From positions 186,001 to 250,000 of the forward strand of contig NZ_CP086322.1 in the NCBI RefSeq assembly GCF_023277745.1: DNA of 64,000 nucleotides, in the 5' to 3' direction. Positions 44,759-54,089 of the stretch are shown here, one piece after another (position 1 is the stretch's first letter; each line of letters starts with the position of its first letter). Both the position numbers and the translations under genes were made by a program. The notes below the pieces were generated by a model that was given only the letters and a program-made list of their open reading frames with translations, did no database searches and was not told the DNA's origin. This DNA is from Streptomyces halobius. GTDB taxonomy: Bacteria; Actinomycetota; Actinomycetes; Streptomycetales; Streptomycetaceae.

Positions 44759-45712
44759 ATGACCGCACCGCACCGGGTGGCGATCCTCGTCCTCGACGCG
44801 GTCGTACCGCTGGACCTGGGCATCCCGGCCCAGGTCTTCGAGCCACCCGACGTGCCCACGCCCTACCGCACGACGCTGTGCGCCCGCGTGCCGGGGCTCG
44901 TCCCGTCGACCAACGGGTTCGCCGTCACCGTCGATGCCGGGCTGGACGGGCTGCGGAGCGCCGACACCGTCGTGGTCCCCGGCTTCGCCCCGCACCTGCG
45001 CACGTCGGAGCCGGCCATCCTCGATGCCCTGGCCACCGCACATGCCCGGGGCGCGCGGATGGTCTCGATCTGCACCGGCGCCTTCGCCCTGGCCGCGGCC
45101 GGGGTGCTCGACGGCCGTACGGTGGCCACGCATTGGCGGCATGCCGGGGAGCTCGCGGCCGGTTACCCGGAGGTACAGGTGGACCGGAAGGCGCTGTACG
45201 TGGACGAGGGCCAGGTGCTCACGTCGGCGGGCGTGGCGGCGGGCATCGACCTGTGCCTGCATCTGGTGCGGCGTGACCTGGGCGTGAAGGTGGCGAACCG
45301 GGTGGCACGCGGCCTCGTCGCCGCGCCCCATCGCGAGGGCGGCCAGGCACAGTATGTGGAGCACCCGCTACCGGCAAGGACCGGCGGCGGGTCGCTCGCC
45401 GCCACCCGGGCCTGGGCCCTGGAGCACCTGCACCGGCCGTTGCCCGTCGCGCTCCTGGCCGAGCACGCGTGCATGTCGCCGCGTACGTTCGCCCGCAGGT
45501 TCGTCGACGAAACCGGCGTCACGCCGTTCCAGTGGCTGCTCACCGCCCGCCTCAACCGCGCGCGGGAGCTGCTGGAGGACACCGACTGGAGCGTCGACCA
45601 GATCGCCGAGCGGTGCGGCCTCGGCAGCCCGTCCAACCTCCGCCTCCACTTCCGCCGGGTGCTGGGGACCTCTCCCAGCGCGTACCGCGTGTCCTTCGCC
45701 GGCCGCAGCTGA
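44759..45712 (+). CDS. GlxA-family transcriptional regulator (DJ-1/PfpI domain plus AraC HTH)
   Basis: 317 residues. N-terminal domain (1-~185): RVAILVLDAVVPLDLGIPAQ and RMVSICTGAFALAAAGVLDG, the nucleophile elbow with Cys as in DJ-1/PfpI proteins, then THWRHAGEL. C-terminal domain (~215-317): two AraC-type HTH motifs, VALLAEHACMSPRTFARRF and VDQIAERCGLGSPSNLRLHF, plus FRRVLGTSPSAYR. This is the standard architecture of amidase-domain AraC regulators. It is divergent from the HD-domain gene; the 71-base intergenic region should contain both promoters and its operator. Confidence 0.95.
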   Translation: MTAPHRVAILVLDAVVPLDLGIPAQVFEPPDVPTPYRTTLCARVPGLVPSTNGFAVTVDAGLDGLRSADTVVVPGFAPHLRTSEPAILDALATAHARGARMVSICTGAFALAAAGVLDGRTVATHWRHAGELAAGYPEVQVDRKALYVDEGQVLTSAGVAAGIDLCLHLVRRDLGVKVANRVARGLVAAPHREGGQAQYVEHPLPARTGGGSLAATRAWALEHLHRPLPVALLAEHACMSPRTFARRFVDETGVTPFQWLLTARLNRARELLEDTDWSVDQIAERCGLGSPSNLRLHFRRVLGTSPSAYRVSFAGRS

Positions 45713-45764
45713 TCAGCCGGTCCCCGTCGCTTGTCAGTGCCGTGGCCCACGGCCTCCGCATGGA

Positions 45765-46090
45765 ACACGAGTCTGTGCACGCCACGGTTGAGCTCCCCTG
45801 GACCGACCCACCGCCTTCGAGCTGTTCACCTCCGGCTTCGACCGCTGGTGGCCGAGAGACTTCTCCTGGTCGGGGCCGGATGGTTTGACCTGCATCGGCA
45901 TCGAGGGCCGAAGCGAGGGCGCTCTGTACGAGATCGGCCCCCACGGGCTGCGCTGGGACTGGGGCCGCGTATTGGACTGGAGCCCGCAGAGCGGTCTGGT
46001 CTTCAACTGGCAGATCGGCCCCGACCGCGTGCCCATCCCCCACGTGCAACAGGCCACCGAGGTCGCTGTGACGTTCACGGCAGGCAGCCG
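45765..46090 (+). pseudogene. SRPBCC (AHSA1-like) protein remnant
   Basis: The start reads HATVELPWT and, after a shift, TAFELFTSGFDRWWPRDFSW; a further frame continues GIEGRSEGALYEIGPHGLRW and DWGRVLDWSPQSGLVFNWQI. This matches the AHSA1/START-like fold (AF..FT.G...WWP..H; E...GG..YE....G....WG.V..W.PP..L...W.I). It runs into ISL3 DNA at about 46090, so it is both shifted and truncated. Confidence 0.6.
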
Positions 46091-46099
46091 GCACTCTGG

Positions 46100-46480
46100 T
46101 GGAGGTCCACCCTCACGGCTGGCGGCTCGGCCACCTACGCCGAGGCCATCCGCCGAGCCCTGCCCGACGCGGTGCAGGTCGCTGACCGCTGGCATCTGGG
46201 CACAACCTGTGCGAACCCGCCCTGAGCGAGGTGAAGGCGCACAGCAACTGCCGGGCCACCGTGCTGGACACGCCCCTGTACGACGGGCCCCCGCGCACAG
46301 ACCACCCCGGAGCGCTGGCACCAGGCTGCTCGACCAGGGCGTGGGCCTGCTCGAATGCGCCCGCCGCCCGCAACTGGCCTTGAACACCGTCAAGCGCTAT
46401 GCCCGTGCCGATCAGCCCGAGCCGATGCTCCGCATCCCCAAGTACCGTGCCAGCCTTGTCGATCCCTACCGCTCCCCGTC
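46100..46480 (+). pseudogene. ISL3-family transposase remnant (third copy)
   Basis: Frames in succession read GGSATYAEAIRRALPDAVQV and ADRWHL, then CEPALSEVKAHSNCRATVLD, then LLDQGVGLLECARRPQLALN and TVKRYARADQPEPML with KYRASLVDPYR. This is the block after the second catalytic Asp of ISL3 transposases, followed by the HTH linker region. It joins a truncated SRPBCC gene on the left and a truncated DNA-ligase gene on the right, so insertion and later decay broke both. Confidence 0.7.
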
Positions 46481-46636
46481 CAGCTTGCGCTCGAAGAGCC
46501 ATCCGGGGCCGGAGAAGTAGTCCTCGGTCAACGTCGCGAGCGTGGGACGCACAGTGCGTGGCTGAGCGGCAGCGCGCAGGGCTGTGCACTCTTGCGGGGA
46601 CAGATCATCCAACGGACCGGCTGCGTTCACCCGCAT
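46466..46636 (-). pseudogene. ATP-dependent DNA ligase, N-terminal fragment
   Basis: From an ATG at 46636 the frame reads LRAAAQPRTVRPTLATLTED and YFSGPGWLFERKLDGER. The last block is the adenylation motif I of ATP-dependent ligases of the LigC/LigD type (P.LA.L......GW.FE.K.DG.R), including the Lys that would be adenylated. After ~56 residues it is cut off by ISL3 sequence. It is the expected ligase partner of the Ku and LigD-type phosphoesterase genes 8-10 kb away, but it cannot function here. Confidence 0.6.
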
Positions 46637-46782
46637 CGGCCCCTTCCTGCAGTGCGCTGCGCCGCACCACGGCGGCCCCGGGAGCCCGGACTCCTCGTGA
46701 CCGTATGCGCCGGAGATCGCATAGCCGCGGCTGTCGTGACGACTGTCGACGCGGGGCTCTGAGATGGGCGGGCCCGCGCGCA

Positions 46783-46965
46783 TCATGTGGCGGGGTGGGC
46801 TGGGTCCTTCAGGATCCAGGCGCTGCCCGAACAACCTTGCGGCACGGGTGGGAAGCGGTGTCCTTTGACGTCGGTGCTCCAGTGATGGTGCTGGCCGCAG
46901 TTGCACTCGTAGATGCCGCTGTCGGGCACGATCTCACCAGGCCGGAATGACTCTTTCTCGTTCAT
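46783..46965 (-). CDS. small Cys/His-containing protein, 60 residues
   Basis: An ATG at 46965 follows AGGAGAT closely, so translation is likely. The protein reads FRPGEIVPDSGIYECNCGQH, then HWSTDVKGHRFPPVPQGCSG. Cys-x-Cys near residue 20, a His cluster and a third Cys near residue 45 could bind a metal. The shape (RPGE..P.SGIY....G......GHRFPP.......W) recalls small YjzC-type proteins, but I am not certain. Function unknown. Confidence 0.65.
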   Translation of the reverse strand: MNEKESFRPGEIVPDSGIYECNCGQHHHWSTDVKGHRFPPVPQGCSGSAWILKDPAHPAT

Positions 46966-48281
46966 ATCTCCTGTGTAGGGCCAGCGCGCCCGCTCCGCGA
47001 CCGGGCCGGTCAAACGCCTGCTCAGAGTGCCGGCACGACAAGTAGCGCTTCCACCCGCCCGTTCAGTTCGTACGGCCGAGCGCAGCAGCTCACCCAGCAC
47101 GTCGGGACGTCGGTAGCGCCTCTCTTCGCAGCTGTGGTGCTGTGTTCCGTCCCGCGAAGGGCCACGTCTACACGTAGCGGATGGCTCCGGGGCCGCTACT
47201 GCACTCCTGGGGAGGAACCAGAGGACGTCGTCCCAGTCAGGAGAAGTAACCGGGAACCCGTCGGGCAGGTGCTCATCGGCTCCTCCGCCACCCCGGGATC
47301 CCGCGAACTTGCGGTAGCCGCAACTATGGTGAGGGCGTGTCAGCCAGGCCGCCAGGGTGAGCATCGGCATAGGTCCAACATCCTGCGCGATTCTCCAGGA
47401 TCTGACCCGTTCCGGTGCGGCATTCGATCTCATCGCAGCCGGCCCGAATCCACCGGTCAGGCTGTCTTGACTGCATGGCACCATCCGCAGGACGCAATTC
47501 CCTCCGAACCTTCCCCCGCAACGATCCGGGCCGTTCCGGCATCGAGGACGACGCGGTGCGGCTGTGGTCTCCCGAGGTGGCTGCGGCCTCCGCGTTGATC
47601 GGTGCCATCACGGATCCGCGTGACTGGGCCGACCGTCCCGCCACCCTTCCTCCTTCGCCGGACGCACTACAGCCGCCATCGGCCCACGACACCATGCTGG
47701 ACTCCGTTGCCACCACAAGAGGCAGCCGCGTTCAGCTGGAGCGTGGCTGCAACATTTCCGCCCTGACCGAACTCGATCCCCTGCCGGACAACACCACGGT
47801 TCCAGGTTCTCCTGAAGGCCGGTGACGACGTGTCGACGGACGGGACTTCCGCGACACGGGCCAGGCCCTGCCCTACAGACCGAGTATTCCGAAGCCGGCA
47901 AAAAATTCACCCCTTTCCCGGATCGATCCCAACTACCTCCCGTTGCCGACGAGCGCATCGAGGTCGACGACCGGCCGCACCTGTCCGATCTGCACGAGAC
48001 ACTCACGAACACCGGCGACCGGACGCTGCGCTTACACGCATATCACCCGGAATGAGGAGTGCCTCGTCCACCATCGTCCCAACATCCCGCCAGTGCGAGG
48101 CGGTCCTCGCCGGCGGCATTATTCCGGCCCTGGCATGCTGACCAGCCAAGATCGGCGCCCCGTGCCCCTCCGAGCGGTCCTCATTCGATTGGAGCGGTGG
48201 AAATGCTTCTGCCTCGCGTGCGGCCTGATCATGAGATATGCCTGATGAAAGCTCGGGCTGTGCGCCAATCGAGGAGGTCTT
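46966..48281. other. gene-poor stretch
   Basis: 1.3 kb with no frame I can support. A plus frame at 47475-47825 (with WSPEVAAASALIGAITDPRD) is open but has no start signal, conserved look or codon support. Probably decayed DNA plus the promoter of the small gene at 46783-46965. Confidence 0.4.
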
Positions 48282-48473
48282 GTGTCAACACCACCGCCGG
48301 GACCACCGGGCCCGCACCCCGAGCCCGCCCCTCCTACGCCTGGCCCCATGCCAAGCCCACCGGAGCCGGTACCAGGCCCCACGCCTTCTCCACCAGAACC
48401 GGAACCCGTTCCCCCGCCGCCACACCCTCCCACCGAACCTCAGCATGTTGATGGGATGAGAGACGGCACCTGA
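48282..48473 (+). CDS. proline-rich mini-protein
   Basis: 63 residues from a GTG at 48282 with a very good GAGGAGG four bases before it. The whole protein is Pro/Glu-rich (STPPPGPPGPHPEPAPPTPG and repeated PSPPEPxPxP units) until the last dozen residues. No signal peptide. The strong ribosome site argues for expression; low-complexity composition gives no function. It may be a remnant of a longer Pro-rich linker. Confidence 0.45.
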   Translation: MSTPPPGPPGPHPEPAPPTPGPMPSPPEPVPGPTPSPPEPEPVPPPPHPPTEPQHVDGMRDGT

Positions 48474-48812
48474 GCCGCGGAGCCGATCAACGAGATCTTG
48501 AAGACGTCGGCAGCCTTTACCAGGTGGCCAACCGATGCGCCCTGTTCGACAACTGTGAACCGACCAATTCCGCTCTCTGCATGCAATCCCAGTCGTGTGA
48601 CCACTGGGGGCGGCCGGAGCTGAACCCTCGGCGGATCTGATGGCGATGATGGGAGGCTTTTGCACACGAAGTCCGGTGCACCCGAAACAGGGGTGAAGCA
48701 GTGCTAACGCTCCATATGCGAGCTTCTTACGGCCATGCGATGCTGATCGAAATCCGATAAGCGATCTCCCCTCAGGGACGAATCACCATGGACAGGAAGG
48801 CCGAGGTGCAGG

Positions 48813-49052
48813 GTGACCGGTGATGCGCTGAAAAAATTCTTGAACAAGCTCTCCCCAGAGAACCGTGCGCGAGTGGAGAATCTCCCGAAGGAGAAGCAGA
48901 AGCGGCTTTGTGAAATGTATGCGCAACAGTTAGCAGAGTCTCACTACGGTACGCCAGGGGGAGCTATTTTTCGCATGCCAGGGGAAACAGAATCGGGCGG
49001 CCGCGCGGGAACCCCTGACGAGTTTGTTGAAAATATGGGCACTGATTGGTGA
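48813..49052 (+). CDS. small hypothetical protein of lower GC
   Basis: 79 residues from a GTG at 48813 (weak GAGGTG upstream). The N-terminal half is helical and charged (LKKFLNKLSPENRARVENLP, then KEKQKRLCEMYAQQLAESHY); the rest is Gly-rich and loose. Its codons use A/T at third positions more often than neighbouring genes, and the ~350 bases around it are visibly less GC-rich, suggesting a different origin. Family not recognised. Confidence 0.5.
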   Translation: MTGDALKKFLNKLSPENRARVENLPKEKQKRLCEMYAQQLAESHYGTPGGAIFRMPGETESGGRAGTPDEFVENMGTDW

Positions 49053-49329
49053 GTTGAGACAGGAATGAATAGCCATAAGGCGCTGAGTAGGAACCCGAAC
49101 CTGGAACGGCCAACGTAGGGCCGCCCGCGAGGGCATCGTCTCCGAGCTGGAACGCCTGGGCACGGGAGAGATACACGCCGGTCACCGCACGGGACTTCAG
49201 AGCGGGAAGATCGACATTCCCGCCGGTACCCACCCTGCTGTGGTTGCTGACCTTCGACGGCTCGCTCGTCAGCCCGCTCCCCTTGGGCGCGAACGGCTGG
49301 CCTGCGTCCGGCGAACGCTCCCACCGCGG

Positions 49330-49437
49330 TGCCCAGGGCCCCACCAGGGATCAGCTGTACGAAGAGGCCAGGAAGAAGAACATCAAGGCTGCTCCCACAT
49401 GAACAAGGAGGAACTCCGCGACGCTCTGGGCCGCTGA
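49330..49437 (+). pseudogene. SAP/Rho-N-like C-terminal remnant
   Basis: One frame reads RDQLYEEARKKNIK and the next, after a one-base shift, HMNKEELRDALGR with a stop. Together they match the end of small streptomycete proteins and Ku tails (LYE.A....I.GRS.MNK.EL..AL). The part upstream is not recognised. Confidence 0.4.
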
Positions 49438-49801
49438 ACATCCAGGCCCGCGACAACAGATACGGGCACAGATACGGGGCGCAGACAAGAGGCGCAGATA
49501 CGAGACACCGCCAAGGCCACCGTCGACACACTGTTGCGCAACGCGGGCGCCTGCAAGGCCTGGACCGCCCACGAGAACACCGCTCACACAGCTACGAACG
49601 CGGGCGAGACAGGACAGGCACTTTCCCGCAGTGCGGTCCGGTCATTCGGTCGGGCACCTGCTCAGGGTCACAGCGGTCCAACCTGTATGCGGGGCCGGCT
49701 TATTGCGCGGGCGAGGTGCCTGGCATGACTGACGACGCATGGAGTAGTGAGGCGGTAACTCAGAGGGCGCACCTACGGACGGCGCGAACGGGAGGCTCCC
49801 C

Positions 49802-51050
49802 ATGCCTATGGCACATCTGCCCAGACCTCCGCTGCTGAGTCCCGTTGTGGACGGCGTGTCCGCCGGTGTGCGTGGGGTGGCCGGTCTGGCGGCCCGGTTG
49901 ACGGGTCTGCCGCAGCGGAACGTGTGGATGCGTCCCGGACGCTGCTACATCGAAAAGGAGCGAAGTCGCCCATTGTGTGGAGCGGGCACTCGAGCGATGC
50001 CCTGGTATGGCTTGGCTTGTCAATGTGCCGTCCGAGCGGGTAGTGATGGCGTTGGAACCGTCACCACCGTCGCAGCGGGAGCTGGTCGCGCTGGTGGCGC
50101 GGGCGGAGTCGCACGAGCATCCCGCCGAGGAGGAAGAGCCGAGCCCATCGTGGTCGAGCGGCCCGGTCCGCCCCCGCGGGACACGACGGCCCGCTACGCG
50201 GAGCAGGCCATGGGAGTCGGCGGCCGCACCCGTCGCCGGTGTGGAGGCCCGTTTGGCCTCGCTCACCCGGCCCAGTCTGCCCGGCGCGATCGGATCGGCG
50301 ACCGCCGTCACCGGATCGGGGCTGCTGCACGGACGCCACCTGACCGACCTGCACGGCAAGGCCACCGACCTCGACGATGCCGCGGTCGGCGACTTGACCG
50401 CGGCCGCTGAAGAGATCGCCGTGGCCGAACGCCCTATGGCCGCCGACGAGACGGTACAGGACCTGACCTTCCTGGGATTCGTCGCGCTGGCCGACCCCGT
50501 CCGTTACCGGTGCCGCCCCGCCACCGCCCGGCTACGCGACGCCGGGGTACACACCGTCATGCTCACCGGCGACCATCCGGCCACCGCCGACGCCATTGCC
50601 GCCACCGTCAGCGATACGCCGGATCCCACCGTATGCACCGGACCCCGAACTGAACGAACTGGACGACGGCAAACTCGACGCACTGCTCCCGGCCGTGGAC
50701 GTCATCGCCCGGTACAGCCCCCCACCACAAGGTCCGTATCGTCCAGGCATACCAGCGACTCGGACGGGTCGTGGCGATGACCGGGGACGGCGCCAACGAC
50801 GCGCCCGCCATCCGACTTGCCGACATAGGGATCGCCCTGGGAAGGCGCGGCACCGCCGCAGCGACAGCGGCGGCGGACCTGGTCGTCAGCGACGACCGCC
50901 TGGAGACCGTCGCCTCAGCCCTGCTGGAAGGCCGCGCCATGTGGGCCTCGGTCAGGGCCGCCCTGGGCATCTCATCGGTGGTAACTTCGGAGAAATCACC
51001 TTCAGCGTCCTCGTCGCCGCCCTCACCGGCAATCTCCCCAGTCCGTAACG
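49802..51050 (+). pseudogene. P-type cation-transporting ATPase, collapsed
   Basis: The N-terminal part (HCVERALERCPGMAWLVNVP) resembles the metal-binding-like domain of long mycobacterial CtpI-type pumps. The frame then joins, after a large internal deletion, to DADETVQDLTFLGFVALADP-like sequence (AADETVQDLTFLGFVALADP), HTVMLTGDHPATADAIAATV and, after shifts near 50640 and 50720, VAMTGDGANDAPAIRLADIG and IALGRRGTAAATAAADLVVS. The phosphorylation motif DKTGT and most membrane helices are gone. At least three frameshifts. A clear pseudogene. Confidence 0.7.
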
Positions 51051-51307
51051 GCTGTGACTACTGTAGTTGGCCGTCGCCGGTGCCGCCATGTGGCTGACAC
51101 GAGCGACGGACATTCGAATAAATTGCCGCTGTGCGTTCATGCAATCGGATATCGAATGTTGCGAAAGCAGTAATGCCGCCCTGTTTTGACTTGGCCTCAA
51201 CAGAAATATGCTCTGAGCATTGACGGCACATCAGGTCATGTGCCTTTATGAAGTGGCGGGTTGGCAGGCATCGCCGATGCCTGCGCTCGCCCTGTAAGGA
51301 GGCCAAG

Positions 51308-51832
51308 ATGAAACGATCGCGGCCACGCCCGCGTACAGCACTCCTGACCATTCTCACCTTGCTGCTCGGCACGTTGTCGATGCTGGTGACCACCGCTGCA
51401 CCGGCCCATGCCGCGAGCACCTGCAACGGTTCGGCCGTCAACGGGACCTTCACGCCGGGTATCGATGCCCTGGATATGGACAACCAGTCGCTGAAAATCA
51501 CTATCACCAGCGGCTCTTGTGCCACCACCAACCCGGCCATCACTTCTGGCCGGATGGAAGGCCAGGGATCAGGTAACTTCAGCTGTACCACCGGCGAGAT
51601 CAAGGGCACAGGCACCATCTTCTGGAACAACAAATCGAAATCCACTGTGGAATGGACTCTCAGGAACGTGACCGGCGGAATCCTCATGGAAGGAACCGTC
51701 AAGTCCGGTGAATTCAAGGGAGAGAAATTCCGGGTGGAGGCCGGGACCGGGTCGACCCCAACCGAGTGCACCCAGCCGAACGGCGTGAAGTCCATCGCCG
51801 GAACTGGCACCTTGAGCACGACACCGGCCTGA
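51308..51832 (+). CDS. small secreted beta-rich protein
   Basis: 174 residues from the ATG at 51308, with AAGGAGG five bases upstream. Signal peptide: RPRTALLTILTLLLGTLSML ending near APAHA. The mature protein has four Cys (STCNGSA, SGSCATT, NFSCTTG, TECTQPN), likely two disulphides, and a strand pattern with GTIFWNNKSKSTVEWTLRNV, similar to the protein at 28728-29357. Family unknown to me. A strong hairpin at 51893-51924 ends its transcript. It lies next to the second squalene/phytoene-synthase gene, convergent with it. Confidence 0.82.
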   Translation: MKRSRPRPRTALLTILTLLLGTLSMLVTTAAPAHAASTCNGSAVNGTFTPGIDALDMDNQSLKITITSGSCATTNPAITSGRMEGQGSGNFSCTTGEIKGTGTIFWNNKSKSTVEWTLRNVTGGILMEGTVKSGEFKGEKFRVEAGTGSTPTECTQPNGVKSIAGTGTLSTTPA

Positions 51833-51892
51833 ACCGAACCAAGTTCAGCAAACTCTGGAACACCCTGGAACACCGCACCTGAAACCGAACGC

Positions 51893-51924
51893 GGCCCTGT
51901 GGTCACGGACGTGGCCACAGGGCC
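51893..51924. terminator. perfect hairpin between convergent genes
   Basis: ggccctgtgg and ccacagggcc form a 10-bp stem with a 12-base loop, 60 bases after the secreted-protein stop and before the convergent squalene/phytoene synthase gene. It can serve both directions. Confidence 0.75.
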
Positions 51925-52117
51925 ATTGCGTGGAGGATCGCCACATGGCTGGTCGGTGTTTCTTGTGCCTGGGGTGGGTGTGGTTGGTGTCTCCTCGCAA
52001 TGAGGGCTATGCGCGATTTTTCCAAACGACATCTGTCCTGCCGATTTCACGCCAAACAGCGAAAGACATGGGTGAGTTGCCGGGGAGGCCATGGGGTGGG
52101 ACGAGACGTCTTCTTCG

Positions 52118-53056
52118 TTACGGGCGGGCATGGGTGGTGGCAACGCGCATGCGGGCGTGAAGCATGCGCAGTGTCCCGCCGAGGAGCTCTGCCGGGGAGG
52201 GCAGGAGGTTGAGCGCGACGGTGCGCCGGGTGATGTCCGCACCCTGCCGCTCGATGCCGCCGAGCAGGTGCTGTTTGGCGACCAACGGGGGGCAAAGCAG
52301 GAGTTGTTCCTCCGCGTCGGCGTGGCGCAGCGCCTCCTGGGCGAAGTCCAGCACCGCGCGGGCCTGTCGGCATGCGTGCGCGACAAAGGCGCGTACGGCA
52401 GGGGTTTGGCGTCCGGATTCCAGGTCGGCACGGGTGACGCCGAAGTGCGTCAGGGTGGCCTGGGGGAAGTGGAGCCGACCGACGCGCAGATCCGTGGCGA
52501 AATCAGCGAGGTCGTCCACGCGTTGGCCTGCGTCGCCCACGAGCCACAGCAAGGAGTGGCTGGTCCGGCTCGCGGCGCGGGGTCGGCGCGAACTGCAGAT
52601 GAGGGTGAGGTAGGGCACGACGACACTGTCGAGACAGCGGTAGTAGTCCGCATCGGTGGCGAATCCGGCGAAGGAGAGGTTCCTGGCCTGGCCTGCGAGG
52701 TAGTCACGGACGTGGGCATGGGGGATGCCGTTGACCGCGACGGTGTGCAAGAAGGCGCGCAGCAGCGCGTGCGTGGAGTCTCCGGTGGTCAGGCCCTGCG
52801 CGGTCGCTTCGGCCCAGGCGTGGAAGCATTCGCTGTGGCGGCGTGTCGGGGGGAGGTCGGCCAGGTCGTCGGTGTGTCGTGCGAAGGCGTGGGCGGCGAG
52901 GAGGTGGGGCTGCCATGCGGGGGGCAGGACCGTACGCAGCGCTGGATAGGAGAACGGTTCCAGGCGGGCCACGTAGTGCGCCGCGGTGGTGTAGTCAGCG
53001 CGCAGCCGTTCGTCGCGTACGCCGCCAGCATGCAGAGTACGGCTCCAGAGCGTCAT
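52118..53056 (-). CDS. second squalene/phytoene synthase family protein, diverged
   Basis: 312 residues from an ATG-type start at 53056. The first Asp-rich motif is AFARHTDDLADLP. The second is less usual: VGDAGQRVDDLADFATDLRV followed by GRLHFP, where DFATD takes the place of the normal DVxED and the Gln-Leu-Thr-Asn-x-x-R helix is changed. The conserved YxxxVA region is YYRCLDSVVVPYLTLIC. These changes suggest altered substrate handling or loss of one half-reaction; that is inference. It is divergent from the second cis-prenyltransferase; the two starts are 106 bases apart. Confidence 0.85.
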   Translation of the reverse strand: MTLWSRTLHAGGVRDERLRADYTTAAHYVARLEPFSYPALRTVLPPAWQPHLLAAHAFARHTDDLADLPPTRRHSECFHAWAEATAQGLTTGDSTHALLRAFLHTVAVNGIPHAHVRDYLAGQARNLSFAGFATDADYYRCLDSVVVPYLTLICSSRRPRAASRTSHSLLWLVGDAGQRVDDLADFATDLRVGRLHFPQATLTHFGVTRADLESGRQTPAVRAFVAHACRQARAVLDFAQEALRHADAEEQLLLCPPLVAKQHLLGGIERQGADITRRTVALNLLPSPAELLGGTLRMLHARMRVATTHARP

Positions 53057-53162
53057 GGTGACGGCCCCCTCCTCGATTTGATCCTGCGGATGACTCCGCG
53101 CCTGCTGGGGTAACCACTATCCGAAACCATACAAACACATGCAATGCGCACTAGGAGGGCGG

Positions 53163-54059
53163 ATGGGAGCACACACCACGGCACGTCACATCGCATGCAT
53201 CATGGACGGAAACGGCCGCTGGGCACAGCAGCGTGGGCTGCCGCGCGCACACGGACACAAGGCCGCCGTGAGCGCCGTCGACACGGTGATCAGAACCGCC
53301 CTGGAGGAAGGGATCCCGTGGCTGACCCTGTTCGCGTTCTCCACCGAGAACTGGTCGCGCCCGCAGGAGGAGATCGACACCCTCATGGACACCAGCTGCC
53401 AGTTCCTGCGCAGAAGAGTCCACGACTGGCACCGCGCCGGCATCCGACTCCGTCGCCTGGGCGAGGAGACCCCCCGCATCTCCGAGGACCTGCGTCAGGA
53501 GCTCCAGTACGCCCACCAACTGACGCAGGACAACAGCACGATGACACTGACGGTGGCTGCGAACCACGGTGGCCGGGGCGAAATCGTGCGCGCGGCACGC
53601 ACGCTCGTCGAACAGCAGGTGCCCGCCGAGGACGTGACCGAGGAGAGCTTCGCCCAGCACCTACAGAACCCCGACATGCCGGATGTGGACCTCGTCATCC
53701 GCACCTCGGGCGGGTACCGGTTGTCCAACTTCGCACTGTGGCGGTGCGCCTATGCGGAGTTCGTCTTCCCCGAGGTGCTGTGGCCCGACTTCCGCGCCGA
53801 GCACTTCCGGCAGGCGCTCGAGCTGTACGCCCAGCGGCGCCGCCGGTTCGGCGGTGCCACGACATCGATCCCCCACCCCCGTTCCCCCCAGCCGCAGCCA
53901 CCATTCGGTCTCGCGGACTCGCTGCCCTCCCTCTCCAGCGTCCTGAGCCTCCCTGGCGGCATCGCCAGCCGGCTCGGCGGGCATCTGCTGGCCGGGTTGT
54001 ACGACACGGCCCGGTACGCCAAGTCCCAGCTCGAAACCCGTAACGAGCCGCCGCTGTGA
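53163..54059 (+). CDS. second cis-prenyltransferase, with C-terminal extension
   Basis: 298 residues from the ATG at 53163, with AGGAGGG five bases upstream. Catalytic features: HIACIMDGNGRWAQQRGLPR (Asp), LFAFSTENWSRPQEEID, VAANHGGRGEIVRAAR, and LVIRTSGGYRLSNFALWRCA. In the last motif the usual Gly-Glu-x-Arg is Gly-Gly-Tyr-Arg, while the following AYAEFVF Glu is kept. After the normal end (AQRRRRFGG) there are about 65 extra residues, Pro-rich and then LGGHLLAGLYDTARYAKSQL, possibly an amphipathic helix. With the divergent synthase it repeats the gene pair seen at 25.7-27.5 kb. Confidence 0.9.
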   Translation: MGAHTTARHIACIMDGNGRWAQQRGLPRAHGHKAAVSAVDTVIRTALEEGIPWLTLFAFSTENWSRPQEEIDTLMDTSCQFLRRRVHDWHRAGIRLRRLGEETPRISEDLRQELQYAHQLTQDNSTMTLTVAANHGGRGEIVRAARTLVEQQVPAEDVTEESFAQHLQNPDMPDVDLVIRTSGGYRLSNFALWRCAYAEFVFPEVLWPDFRAEHFRQALELYAQRRRRFGGATTSIPHPRSPQPQPPFGLADSLPSLSSVLSLPGGIASRLGGHLLAGLYDTARYAKSQLETRNEPPL

Positions 54060-54089
54060 CCGCCGGCTGCCACCGGATGCCGCTCGCCC

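Noticed and set aside
51058..52431. 457-residue minus-strand frame
   Set aside because: Covers the antisense of the secreted protein (51308-51832), which has a clear signal peptide and ribosome site.
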